Origin: Gemmatimonadota bacterium
GTDB lineage: Bacteria; Gemmatimonadota; Gemmatimonadetes; Gemmatimonadales; GWC2-71-9
Direction: 5' to 3'
DNA length: 14,366 nucleotides
Assembly: GCA_024640185.1 (NCBI GenBank)
Contig: JAHEFN010000025.1
Location: forward strand, 1 to 14,366
Below the pieces are notes generated by a model that was not told where the DNA came from, did no database searches, and saw only the letters and a list, made by a program, of their open reading frames with translations. The position numbers and the translations under genes were made by a program. Shown here in pieces: positions 1 through 7,169 of this stretch. The stretch's first letter is position 1. Every line of letters begins with the position of its first letter.

Positions 1-1178
1 TCATCGACCGGATGACGCGCGAAGGGCTCGCCAACGTCCGTGGCGAACCGGTGATGGTGCCGCACTGGGTTCGCGGTCACGAAAAGGCCGAGCTTCTGCA
101 GCCCCGCTACGTCGACATGCCAATGCTCGGCCTGGGGATGAGTGTTGGAACACCGAACGGCGGGATCGAGGCGGAGGTGCTGGTGGTTGCCGACTTCGAT
201 GAACTCACGGCGCGAGCCACCGAGGCGCGCGGCAAGATCGTGCTCTACGATGTCCCGTTCACCAACTACGGCGCCACGGTGCAGTACCGGGCCAACGGCG
301 CGAACGTGGCCTCGAAGCTGGGGGCGGTGGGGGTGCTGATCCGATCGGTGGGGCCCTACGGCATGCGGACGCCACACACCGGCGCCATGGCAGCGTACGA
401 CTCGACCACCACCAGGCTTCCGGCTGCCGCGATCTCGATGGAGGATGCCGCGATGCTGCACCGGATGCAGGAGCGGGGAGAGCGAATCGTGGTCCGACTC
501 GAGATGGATGCGCACCAACTGGCCGACGCCCCCTCGCGGAACGTGATGGGGGAACTGGTGGGCCGCGAGCATCCCGACGAGGTGGTGGTCTTCGGCGGGC
601 ACATCGATTCGTGGGACGTCGGTACCGGCGCCATGGATGATGCCGGTGGCGTGGTGATCGCCTGGGAGGCGGTGCGGCTGCTCAAGCAACTGGGCCTGAC
701 GCCGCGGCGGACGATCCGTGCGGTGGGCTGGACCAACGAGGAGAACGGTGGACGCGGTGGCGCGGCCTACCGCGATGCACATCGAGATGAACTTGCCAAG
801 CACGTTGCGGCGATCGAATCTGACGGCGGCACCTTCAAGTTCCGCGGCTTCGGCTTCACCGGCAGCGATTCGGCGTTCACCATCGTGAACCAGATCTCGA
901 AGCTGTTTGCGCCGCTGGGGGTCGACTCGGCGAGCCGCGGTGGTGGCGGCGCCGACATCGGGCCGATCATGGCACTCGGCGTCCCTGGCATGGGACACCA
1001 GGTCGACGGCACCCGGTACTTCTGGTACCACCACACCGAGGCAGACAACGTCGACAAGATCGACCCAAGGGAACTCGGGGAGAATGTCGCCGCCATGGCG
1101 ATCATGGCCTACATCCTGGCCGACCTCCCGGAGCCGCTGCCGCGTGGGGGATCCCAGATGGGCGGTCAGGAGCGATAG
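1..1178 (+). CDS. M28 family metallopeptidase, carboxypeptidase Q-like (5' partial)
   Basis: Zinc exopeptidase resembling plasma glutamate carboxypeptidase (carboxypeptidase Q). Such proteins are normally exported and release amino acids from small peptides. The frame is open to the left edge, so the N-terminus and any signal peptide are missing; residues below count from the internal ATG at 12. A PA-like insert spans about residues 55-165. The M28 zinc centre is recognisable in order: GGHIDSWD (His197, Asp199), GAMDDAGG (Asp209/Asp210), TNEENGG (catalytic Glu243, ligand Glu244), SDGG (Asp271) and YHHTEAD (His340/His341). All expected metal and catalytic positions are present, so the visible part looks functional. 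The end is intact, with TAG at 1176-1178. It converges on the minus-strand gene ending at 1278, leaving 99 bp with no convincing terminator. Family assignment is strong; exact substrate is inferred only. Confidence 0.9.
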   Translation, partial: IDRMTREGLANVRGEPVMVPHWVRGHEKAELLQPRYVDMPMLGLGMSVGTPNGGIEAEVLVVADFDELTARATEARGKIVLYDVPFTNYGATVQYRANGANVASKLGAVGVLIRSVGPYGMRTPHTGAMAAYDSTTTRLPAAAISMEDAAMLHRMQERGERIVVRLEMDAHQLADAPSRNVMGELVGREHPDEVVVFGGHIDSWDVGTGAMDDAGGVVIAWEAVRLLKQLGLTPRRTIRAVGWTNEENGGRGGAAYRDAHRDELAKHVAAIESDGGTFKFRGFGFTGSDSAFTIVNQISKLFAPLGVDSASRGGGGADIGPIMALGVPGMGHQVDGTRYFWYHHTEADNVDKIDPRELGENVAAMAIMAYILADLPEPLPRGGSQMGGQER

Positions 1179-1277
1179 GCGATTCGGGGGGGACGTTCAG
1201 CACCTCATGCACGGCACCCTGGTGCTCGAGTGGGGCACCTTCCGATGGAGTGCACCGACCGTGCTGCGGTAAGGTGG

Positions 1278-1814
1278 TTACTCCTGCGACGCCAGGCGGT
1301 CGTTGGCCTCCGCGGCGTCGAGGTGATCCCGACTCCCGCGGGGGAGCACCCGGCCGGCGAGTTGAGCGACCTTCACCGTTCCGCCAGCGGCGATGCTGCC
1401 GAAGACCGCACCGACCGTCATGTTCGAGAGCCAGAATTCGAGGGGGAGGATCCCTTCCCCTCCGAGGAGGCGCATCACGCTGAGGAAGCACGGGATGAAG
1501 AGCGCGGTGGCCATCCCGCCCCGCAATCCGAATCGCCAACAGCTGATGTCGGCGAGCCGACGCCCGCGATAGGACCGTCGGATGACCGCCGAGAACGCCA
1601 TCCCAGAGACAGCACCGATCACCGCGAACCGGCCGGCCAGGCCGAGTCCTTCCTGCCAGGAGACGTCGGCGCCGAACACCTTGACCGCCATCAGCACGGC
1701 AAACGCCGCTCCACCCCAGGCCACGCCCCAGGTGAGGGCATTGCCGACCGCCGCACGAAGGCCGGAGGGCCTTCGCTCGGCGGTGAGCGGCCGAGTCACG
1801 TCGGTCGGAGTCAT
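1278..1814 (-). CDS. Small four-helix membrane protein, unknown function
   Basis: A 178-residue protein I do not recognise. Four hydrophobic stretches, about residues 24-46, 57-79, 96-117 and 124-147, suggest a polytopic inner-membrane protein with a short polar N-terminus and a charged C-terminal tail. A Cys at 109 lies inside the third helix and a Cys at 92 just before it. I chose the ATG at 1812-1814, five bases after the stop of the upstream gene. A GTG at 1904 would give a longer frame, but it lies wholly over the 3' end of that gene and adds a non-hydrophobic, low-quality segment. No strong Shine-Dalgarno precedes the chosen ATG, so translation is probably coupled to the gene before it. 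It is the third and last gene of the PadR operon, so it is likely controlled with the prefix-DUF4153 protein and may work beside it. No function is claimed. Confidence 0.75.
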   Translation of the reverse strand: MTPTDVTRPLTAERRPSGLRAAVGNALTWGVAWGGAAFAVLMAVKVFGADVSWQEGLGLAGRFAVIGAVSGMAFSAVIRRSYRGRRLADISCWRFGLRGGMATALFIPCFLSVMRLLGGEGILPLEFWLSNMTVGAVFGSIAAGGTVKVAQLAGRVLPRGSRDHLDAAEANDRLASQE

Positions 1815-1819
1815 GCTGG

Positions 1820-3187
1820 TCAGATGTACCGGAAGAGCGGCGGGAAGACGATCACCACGATCGCGGCCCACATCGCATAGACCGGCAGGTAGGACGTCTG
1901 CCACCGCTCAAGGGCAGCGAATGCGCCGCGGCCTCGCAGGAAGCGGAGGTAGAGCACCGCCGACCAGGTCAGGTTGACCAACAGGATCAGGTTCTCGCCC
2001 AGCGCGGCCACCCGGTTGGGCGAGAAGCCGAACTCGCTGATCCGCCCGCCGATGGCCCAGAGAGCCACCGCGTTGGCGAGGAGGGCGCTCACCACGAGCA
2101 CCACTTGCACCACATCAAACGGGCCGGGAGGAAGCGCCGGGTCGCGGGCCGAGGCGGAGTAGAGCAGCAGGGCGAGGACCATCGCCAGCAGCAGGTCGAA
2201 GGCGATCAGCACCTCGCGTTCGATGCCCACGCCACGTCCCGAGAAGAGCATGGTGCCGAGGAAGATGACCAGCAGGAGCGCGAAGAGCGGCGAGAAAAGG
2301 CGCGTCAGCACCGGCGCCATGTTTTCTATCACGCTCTGCTTCGACTCGACCAGCCAGGAGCCGACCATCACCGCCCCGATCGCCCCACACGGCACCAGCC
2401 AATGGCCGATGAACCACGCGAGTTCGATCCCGATTGCCATGAACGTCAGCGCCGTGAAGCCGGTGAAGAGACCACCACCAAGGGCGATCAGCACGTAGTA
2501 GATGAACAGCTCCCCCGAGAAGCGGATGAAGTCCATCCGGCCGGCCACGTCGCTCCATCGGTCGCCGGCGTAGGCGACCCCGACACCCAGCCAGAGCGCG
2601 ATCGGCAGGTGCATGACCGTCAGTATTTCCGTGCTCCCTTCTGGTGTGAAGGGGAAGGCGTTGGCGACGACCGCTGCCGCCACGAAACCCAATGCCAGCC
2701 ATCGCAGGGTGCCGGCAGCCAGACGCCGCTTCCAGGCGAAGTATCCCGTCAGCAATGGCAGCACGAAGAGGGAGGCGTTCCGGGCGTAGAAGGATCCGTC
2801 CTCCTCGAGGTCGAGCCCGAAGAGCGTCGGCGCCTTCAAGAGGGCGGCCGCAAGGATCGCGAGTCCGAAGGCAACAAACGCCTCGGTCCGCGTCTGCCGG
2901 TGGCCTACCCCATCCTCGGTTCGGACCGCGACCAACTGCTTCCAGAGCCGCTCGGAATGCTCGCGGGCAAACTCCCGGGAAAGCGAGTCGAGATCGCCCA
3001 TCCGCTTGACCGCCACGAGGAAGGCCTCGTCGGTGGCGAGCCCGGCCTCCTCGAGGGTCGCCACCTGCTCCCGCAGATGGTCCTCCAGTTCGGCGACATC
3101 GACGGCATGGATCGCCTGCCGGCGGCGGAGGTATCCCCGCCACTGATCGATCTGCGCTTCAAGAGAGGCGTTGCTTGGCTGGGACAT
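1820..3187 (-). CDS. Permease prefix domain / DUF4153 membrane protein
   Basis: A 455-residue polytopic membrane protein. The first 85 or so residues form a soluble helical 'permease prefix' segment (LEAQIDQWRGYLRRRQ, then AELEDHLREQV, then FLVAVKRMGDLDSLSREFAREH). This domain is best known at the N-terminus of MacB/FtsX-like permeases that sit beside PadR regulators. From about residue 105 to the end there are roughly eleven hydrophobic helices. The C-terminal pattern around SPNRVAALGENLILLVNLTW resembles DUF4153 membrane proteins. No ATPase or FtsX-like extracellular domain is visible, so it is probably not an ABC permease. Its ATG starts 3 bp after the PadR stop, with an AGGGAG ribosome site inside the PadR 3' end, so the two are translationally linked. 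It may sense or transmit a membrane signal. The prefix and DUF4153 calls come from family resemblance, not a search. Confidence 0.8.
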   Translation of the reverse strand: MSQPSNASLEAQIDQWRGYLRRRQAIHAVDVAELEDHLREQVATLEEAGLATDEAFLVAVKRMGDLDSLSREFAREHSERLWKQLVAVRTEDGVGHRQTRTEAFVAFGLAILAAALLKAPTLFGLDLEEDGSFYARNASLFVLPLLTGYFAWKRRLAAGTLRWLALGFVAAAVVANAFPFTPEGSTEILTVMHLPIALWLGVGVAYAGDRWSDVAGRMDFIRFSGELFIYYVLIALGGGLFTGFTALTFMAIGIELAWFIGHWLVPCGAIGAVMVGSWLVESKQSVIENMAPVLTRLFSPLFALLLVIFLGTMLFSGRGVGIEREVLIAFDLLLAMVLALLLYSASARDPALPPGPFDVVQVVLVVSALLANAVALWAIGGRISEFGFSPNRVAALGENLILLVNLTWSAVLYLRFLRGRGAFAALERWQTSYLPVYAMWAAIVVIVFPPLFRYI

Positions 3188-3190
3188 CCG

Positions 3191-3616
3191 TCAGGCTCCC
3201 TGGGGAATCGGTGCGATCGATGGGGTCGGGTCAGGCTCGAGCCGGGCGGCGGCCATCTGCCAGATGCCACGGAGGGTGGCGTCGACCGCCTGCCACTGCC
3301 GCCGCTCCTCATCGAGCTGGACGAGGCCGCCTCGGGTGACCCGGTAGTACTTGCGCTTGCGACCGCTCTCGGCACGCTCCCAACGGGACTCGATGTGACC
3401 GAGTCGCTCGAGTCGGTGGAGGACCGGGTAAAGCATCCCGTCGGTCCACTCCATCCGGCCGGCCGAGAGGTCACGGACCCGCTTGAGGATGGCGTAGCCG
3501 TAGGAGTCGCCTTCGGCCAGGATGGCGAGGACGATCGGGGTCGAGGAGGCAGCGATCAGGTCCTTGCTGATCGCGAGCGCGTCCTCCAACGGCGGGGCGA
3601 GTGGGGTCTTTGACAT
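3191..3616 (-). CDS. PadR-family transcriptional regulator
   Basis: A 141-residue PadR-type winged-helix protein, the usual size for the short PadR subgroup. The DNA-binding part runs from about residue 20 to 100: PIVLAILAEGDSYGYAILKRV (helices 1-2), then the signature GMLYPVLHRLERLGHIESRW (recognition helix), then the wing RKRKYYRVTRGG. A short C-terminal helix should mediate dimerisation. I chose the ATG at 3614-3616. The longer frame to 3667 would translate through the promoter and operator and adds an unconvincing leader. The ATG abuts a 14-bp inverted repeat that overlaps a sigma70-like promoter, so the gene is probably autoregulated and its transcript nearly leaderless. It leads an operon with the prefix-DUF4153 membrane protein (3 bp gap) and a small membrane protein. 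PadR regulators usually repress neighbouring membrane or transport genes. The effector is unknown. Confidence 0.93.
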   Translation of the reverse strand: MSKTPLAPPLEDALAISKDLIAASSTPIVLAILAEGDSYGYAILKRVRDLSAGRMEWTDGMLYPVLHRLERLGHIESRWERAESGRKRKYYRVTRGGLVQLDEERRQWQAVDATLRGIWQMAAARLEPDPTPSIAPIPQGA

Positions 3617-3650
3617 ACCTAGCACCACTATACCTTGTGGTACTAGGTAT
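3615..3650 (-). promoter_or_regulatory. PadR operator: 14-bp inverted repeat abutting the start codon
   Basis: On the plus strand ATACCTAGCACCAC (3615-3628) and GTGGTACTAGGTAT (3637-3650) are inverted repeats matching at 13 of 14 positions across an 8-bp spacer. The proximal arm overlaps the first two bases read of the PadR start codon. A smaller dyad, TACC-N4-GGTA, lies inside it. Position and symmetry fit a homodimeric PadR regulator binding its own promoter. That PadR binds here is inferred. Confidence 0.75.
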
Positions 3651-3656
3651 CGACAA
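3627..3656 (-). promoter_or_regulatory. Predicted sigma70-like promoter of the PadR operon
   Basis: Read on the minus strand, a -35-like TTGTCG (3656-3651) is followed after 18 bp by a -10-like TATAGT (3632-3627). Transcription would start near 3620, only about four bases before the ATG at 3616, leaving no room for a Shine-Dalgarno. The spacer and -10 lie inside the inverted repeat, so a bound dimer would block RNA polymerase. This is read by eye. Confidence 0.5.
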
Positions 3657-3706
3657 GACCCTCCCACGGTGCGTGGCTCAGGCGGCCAGCTCCCCGACCG
3701 CCGCCG

Positions 3707-4930
3707 TTACGGCCCCCAGGCCACCCCGTGGGGATGCACCACTCGACCCGCCATGTCACGCACGATCATTCCCGGTGCGCCATCGGCGCGGGCGCCGAGA
3801 CGCTCGTCGAAGGCGATCGCGCCGGTCGACGGATCGAAGGTCGCCATCGCCAACCACGGTCCGTTGCCCGTGATCGCGACGCGACTGCCGGAACCGTTCA
3901 CCGACACCCAGTGCACCCCAGGAAACGCCGTGCTGTCCATCACCAGTCGTGCCACCTCCCGCCCCATGGTGGGGTCGGAGAGGTCGATCACCATCAGCCC
4001 CGGCGCCGCCGGCACTGCCTGAATCCAGTAGTTGCCGATGGTGGCCCCCACGCCGCACTCGAGTCCGCTGCCACCACCCGGAAAGGTGAAGACCCGGGTG
4101 GCCACCGGTGCATCGCCGTCGAGTCCAGTGATGCGATACAGGCCACAGGCGAAGGTGTTGATGAACATCTCTCCACTGGCGCTGGTCTCGATGCTCGATG
4201 GCCAGAGGTGACCCTGATCCGTGCCGTTTGACGGCAGCGTGATCACCGCAATCGGCGCCAACGAGTCGGTCCGCCAGAGTTGCAGGAGGCCGACCTCATG
4301 GAAATCGGTCTGGCCTGGCATCCCCATCTCGGTGAGCCCGACCACGGCGCGATCGCGTCCCGCCACGGTCTTGATCACGTATGGCGTTGCCGACGTGTCG
4401 TCCACTCCCGGCATCAAGGCACTCGCCGCCTGGAGGATGGTGCCCTTGTCGTCCACCTCACCCAATCCCCCTGCCCCCTCGTAGGCACCGGGACCGGCAT
4501 TGAACGCCACCAGCGTCCGCCCGTTGGGGAGCCGCGCCACATCATGTGTCCATCCGGCCAGCCCATCAGCACCGGTGAAGCTCGCCCGGATGCTCGGATT
4601 CGCCGGATCACTCACATCAAAGATCCAGGTGCGGTTGGCCTGCCATCCGTTGGCGAAGAGCACCCCATCGTGGACGCGTCGCTCGATGTGGTGCGTCATC
4701 GTGCCGGTGGTGTCGAGCAACGTCTGGCCGACCACCTGGCCGAACGTGGCCGAGGCGGTATCCATGTCGAGCACCAACAGACCATCAGAGGTCCCGCTGT
4801 CAGCGGCCATCGACCAGAGATAGGCGTGACCATCAGCCGGCGGTGCTGGCACATCGGCTGCCGGGGGAGCGGCGCAGCCGACCCAGAGCAGGATCGATGG
4901 CAGGAAGACGAGCGGCGCACGAGTCGGCAT
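3707..4930 (-). CDS. SBP56-like beta-propeller lipoprotein
   Basis: A 407-residue exported protein. The N-terminus has an Arg, a hydrophobic stretch and Val-Gly-Cys at 17-19, which could be a lipobox, although the Trp at -3 is atypical. A Pro/Ala-rich linker follows. The rest is a series of blade-like repeats: TYPE-A segments such as LVLDMD, TWIFDVSD, LQLWRTD and MVIDLSD look like propeller strands. MTHHIERRV with LFANGW, a WTHDVARLPNGR stretch, GGLGEVDDKG, and a terminal HPHG resemble the selenium-binding protein / methanethiol oxidase (SBP56) family, in which conserved histidines bind copper. I chose the ATG at 4930: it has GGAG about 7 bases upstream and starts directly at a signal peptide. 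The longer frame to 5173 only overlaps the GNAT gene. Confidence is good for an exported propeller and moderate for SBP56; it could be a divergent LVIVD or similar propeller. Confidence 0.75.
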   Translation of the reverse strand: MPTRAPLVFLPSILLWVGCAAPPAADVPAPPADGHAYLWSMAADSGTSDGLLVLDMDTASATFGQVVGQTLLDTTGTMTHHIERRVHDGVLFANGWQANRTWIFDVSDPANPSIRASFTGADGLAGWTHDVARLPNGRTLVAFNAGPGAYEGAGGLGEVDDKGTILQAASALMPGVDDTSATPYVIKTVAGRDRAVVGLTEMGMPGQTDFHEVGLLQLWRTDSLAPIAVITLPSNGTDQGHLWPSSIETSASGEMFINTFACGLYRITGLDGDAPVATRVFTFPGGGSGLECGVGATIGNYWIQAVPAAPGLMVIDLSDPTMGREVARLVMDSTAFPGVHWVSVNGSGSRVAITGNGPWLAMATFDPSTGAIAFDERLGARADGAPGMIVRDMAGRVVHPHGVAWGP

Positions 4931-5015
4931 GCATGGCTCCGGAGCGTGGGAGGGGATGGACAAAGCTACCGGCGAGGTGTGGGAGGGTGCGAGGGGTGAC
5001 CCGCGCACGACTTGG

Positions 5016-5537
5016 CTATCGTCGGCCCCAATCAGCGACCTTGACTCGAAAGACCCAGCTCTCGCGCCCCGACCCGTCGCGCCGCGAGCCATCTCGGACA
5101 CCGCCGATCTTCTCGACGGCCCGCTGCGAGCGGAAGTTGGTCGATCCCACCAGCAGCACCACCGATTCCACAAAGCGGAAGGCGTGGTCGAGCATCAGGG
5201 TCTTGAGCTCGCCGTTGGTGCGGCCACCCCAATACGCCCGGGCCAGGAAGGTCCATCCGATCTCGACCTCACTCGCGGTCTCGTTGTAGCCGTGGTAGCG
5301 GGAGGAGCCGATCACCGCGCCGGTCGCGGCGTCGTGCACCACCAACGCCCCGCCGGTCGCCAACGACTCGGCAAAGAAGGCCCGGAACCCAGCCTCCTCG
5401 GCACGCTCCTTCGCGGGGTGCTGTTCCCAGATGAGCGGGTCCGAGGCCACCGCGAAGAGCGCGTCGTGATCGTCGGCACGAAGCGGCCGGATCCGGACAA
5501 GGGCACTCGCGAGGTTGGGCTGGGGATCGAACGGCAT
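5016..5537 (-). CDS. GNAT-family N-acetyltransferase (RimJ/RimL-like)
   Basis: A 173-residue cytoplasmic acetyltransferase that should transfer acetyl from acetyl-CoA to an amine, possibly a protein N-terminus or small molecule. The order is typical of the RimJ/RimL (Acetyltransf_3) branch: RIRPLRADDHDALF near the N-terminus, GSSRYHGY (strand 4 region, about 78-84), VEIGWTF (91-97), the CoA-binding loop ARAYWGGRTNGELK (about 99-112), and the C-terminal STNFRSQRAVEKIGG (132-146). The length is normal for the family. The ATG at 5537 is the only sensible start but lacks a clear Shine-Dalgarno. The gene lies 35 bp after the secreted protein at 5573-6028 and 85 bp before the propeller lipoprotein, so co-transcription is possible. 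The substrate cannot be read from the sequence. Confidence 0.9.
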   Translation of the reverse strand: MPFDPQPNLASALVRIRPLRADDHDALFAVASDPLIWEQHPAKERAEEAGFRAFFAESLATGGALVVHDAATGAVIGSSRYHGYNETASEVEIGWTFLARAYWGGRTNGELKTLMLDHAFRFVESVVLLVGSTNFRSQRAVEKIGGVRDGSRRDGSGRESWVFRVKVADWGRR

Positions 5538-5572
5538 GGGCGTTTCTGCAGGGAGGTGGGGTGGGTGGGTGT

Positions 5573-6028
5573 TCAGCCGCCCGGGCCAGCCGAGGCTCCA
5601 CCCGATCCGGTGTCGACCACGGTCACGCCGAGGCGAAACCGGCCGATCTCGTTGCGGCGGGCGGCGCTCCGCATCAGGTAGACCCGAATCGTGTAGTCCC
5701 CGCTCTCCGTGAGGAGTCCCGCATACCGGTTCTCGGCCATCGAACCGTTGAAGAATGCCACCACGTCCTCACCGGGAGCCATGAGGTTGAAGTAGTTGGC
5801 GCCGTTGCCGGTGGTCATCCGGGCCGTCAGCCGCTGCCCGGCCCTCGCTCGGAGCAGGTAGTCGATGAGGTCGTAGCCACGGATCGAGTCCGTGAGGATC
5901 ACCCCAGTCCTCCCCGGCTCGAGAGCGATCCGCACCGTCCTGCTCTCCCGCTGGGCCCGGACGGGGGACGGCAGTGCGACGGCCAGGATTACACATCCGA
6001 ACAGGGTGTGCTTCGACAGGGCGTTCAT
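5573..6028 (-). CDS. Small secreted protein, PliI/PliG lysozyme-inhibitor-like
   Basis: A 151-residue protein with a clear signal peptide (hydrophobic core about 9-20, likely cleavage after VRA at 25). The mature part reads as a small beta-sandwich: VRIALEPGRTGVIL, SIRGYDLIDYLLRARAGQ, NGANYFNLMAPG, then LLTESGDYTIRVYLMRSAARRN and a final strand. The order 'I-GY-x-YxxxA-x-GQ' and 'SGxYxxRVxxxRxxARxN' is what I recall from PliG/PliI periplasmic inhibitors of g- and i-type lysozymes, where the Ser-Gly-x-Tyr loop enters the lysozyme active site. Here that is Ser109, Gly110 and Tyr112. I chose the ATG at 6026-6028 because GGAGGAA lies 7-8 bases upstream and it begins the signal peptide; a TTG at 6103 is an open-frame extension. 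The lysozyme-inhibitor role is inference; the family may have other uses. Confidence 0.72.
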   Translation of the reverse strand: MNALSKHTLFGCVILAVALPSPVRAQRESRTVRIALEPGRTGVILTDSIRGYDLIDYLLRARAGQRLTARMTTGNGANYFNLMAPGEDVVAFFNGSMAENRYAGLLTESGDYTIRVYLMRSAARRNEIGRFRLGVTVVDTGSGGASAGPGG

Positions 6029-6074
6029 GCCACGTTCCTCCGGAGGGGACATCCCGTATGGTAACTCCCTCCGG

Positions 6075-6272
6075 TCACGGCATGGCGAGGAAGGCGGCGG
6101 CAAACCGCCGACCCAGCTCCAGAAGCCCGGCGGTGTCGCCGTGCAGGTTGTCGTTCCACTTCGAGAGGTCGTCGGCCCCCCGCCTCGAACTTCGCATCAC
6201 TGCGTTGGCGGGCACCCCTGCGGGAACCGGCATCGTCGATGCCGATTCCCGCCCAGCCGATCTCCGACCTCC
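6075..6272 (-). pseudogene. C-terminal fragment of an SGNH/SASA-type esterase
   Basis: From an ATG at 6231-6233 to TGA at 6075-6077 the minus strand encodes 52 residues. They end in GADDLSKWNDNLHGDTAGLL followed by ELGRRFAAAFL. This looks like the end of SGNH hydrolases of the SASA (sialate O-acetylesterase-like) type, where 'Asp-x-x-His' supplies the catalytic Asp and His and 'LELGRRFA' is the last helix. The nucleophile Ser and the roughly 200 preceding residues are absent. The frame is the same as that of the intact esterase ending at 6273, so its stop (6273-6275) is followed in frame by about 40 bases and then this piece. GGAGG lies right after that stop, but no start codon is properly spaced. 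I read it as the 3' remnant of a deleted esterase gene; a translated 52-residue protein is the alternative. Confidence 0.5.
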
Positions 6273-7169
6273 TCAATTGCGCGGGATGCTCTCGAGGAAG
6301 CGAATGATCTCCGCGTTGGCCGAGATGTCATGACTGGTGGGGCCCAACAAGGGGGAGGCGGGGATCACGCCGTCCGGCCAGGCGTGGCCGCCCCCGACGA
6401 TGCTGTCGAGTTCGACGCGTGCGCCGTCGTTGCAGGAGCGGTACCGGCTCCGGTACACCACCGTCCCGTCATCCGTCAGGTCCGGCAGCGCCGCGCGAGT
6501 CCGCGAAGCCGAGCAATCGTTTGCCCGCCCCCAGAACTGCATCGTGCTGTCGACCGACAACACCGTACTGCTGCCGGCCACGGGGAAGAAGGTGTCGGCC
6601 GTGCCGAGGATGTAGAGGGCACTCACCGGTCGGCTGGGAGCGCAGTCCGTCGCCATCAGCCGGGGCATGCTGGCGGCCACGGAGACGAATCCTGCGATCC
6701 GGTCCGCCAGCTTGCACCCCAACTGCTGCGAGAACACGCCGCCGTTGGAGAGCCCCACGGCGATGATGCGACGCCGGTCCATCACGTACGCGCGGTCCAC
6801 CCGATCGATCACCTCGCGCACATAGGCGAGGTCGTCGAGGCCGAGACCACCGAGGTTGTCGAACACGTCCCACGCACCCATCGGGGCCTCGAGATAGGCG
6901 ACGATGAACCCCGCCTCATCGGAGGCCTGATCGAGCCCGGTTTGGGCCCGGATCTGCGCGGCGTTCTGGCTGCTGCCGTGAAAGACCAGCACCAGCGGCG
7001 CCGCCGGCCCCAGTTCGGCGCGCTCCGGTACGTGGACCCTGAAGAACCGGGTGAAGTCGGCCTGCATGAAGCTCTCCATCCGGTCGTCGCCCTGGTAGGT
7101 GGTCATCACCGGCGAGACGCCGCAGCCGAGCGCCGCCATCGCGGCCAGTGCGAGCATACCATTCCGCAT
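6273..7169 (-). CDS. LpqC/PHB-depolymerase-type esterase lipoprotein
   Basis: A 298-residue alpha/beta hydrolase of the LpqC / polyhydroxybutyrate-depolymerase / feruloyl-esterase (CE1-like) group, predicted to hydrolyse ester bonds outside the cytoplasm. The N-terminus is a lipoprotein signal with Ala-Leu-Gly-Cys at 13-16. Catalytic features are complete: oxyanion VFHGSSQNA (His64-Gly65), nucleophile elbow GLSNGG (Ser141), Asp192 in GTADTFFP and His262 in GGGHAWP. The latter is a strong family signature. I chose the ATG at 7167-7169, which has a purine-rich GAGAGGGGGG site upstream and leads directly into the signal peptide. The frame open to 7463 would overlap the divergent AraC gene. It is divergent from the AraC-family gene at 7273 (103 bp between starts), suggesting local regulation. 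The natural substrate is not determined by the sequence. Confidence 0.88.
   Translation of the reverse strand: MRNGMLALAAMAALGCGVSPVMTTYQGDDRMESFMQADFTRFFRVHVPERAELGPAAPLVLVFHGSSQNAAQIRAQTGLDQASDEAGFIVAYLEAPMGAWDVFDNLGGLGLDDLAYVREVIDRVDRAYVMDRRRIIAVGLSNGGVFSQQLGCKLADRIAGFVSVAASMPRLMATDCAPSRPVSALYILGTADTFFPVAGSSTVLSVDSTMQFWGRANDCSASRTRAALPDLTDDGTVVYRSRYRSCNDGARVELDSIVGGGHAWPDGVIPASPLLGPTSHDISANAEIIRFLESIPRN

Noticed and set aside
1179..1277. Nested GCACC/GGTGC inverted repeats between convergent genes (e.g. 1214-1225 and 1221-1239), considered as a bidirectional terminator
   Set aside because: Arms are only five bases, one loop is two bases, and no T tract follows on either strand.
1815..1904. 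Upstream GTG start for the small membrane protein
   Set aside because: It overlaps the 3' end of the prefix-DUF4153 gene in another frame and adds a non-membrane, poor-quality leader; ATG 1814 sits right after that gene's stop.
2105..3613. Long plus-strand open frame of about 500 codons
   Set aside because: It is antisense to the PadR and prefix-DUF4153 genes, is full of Arg, Gly, Gln and Glu without domain-like order, and reflects high GC content.
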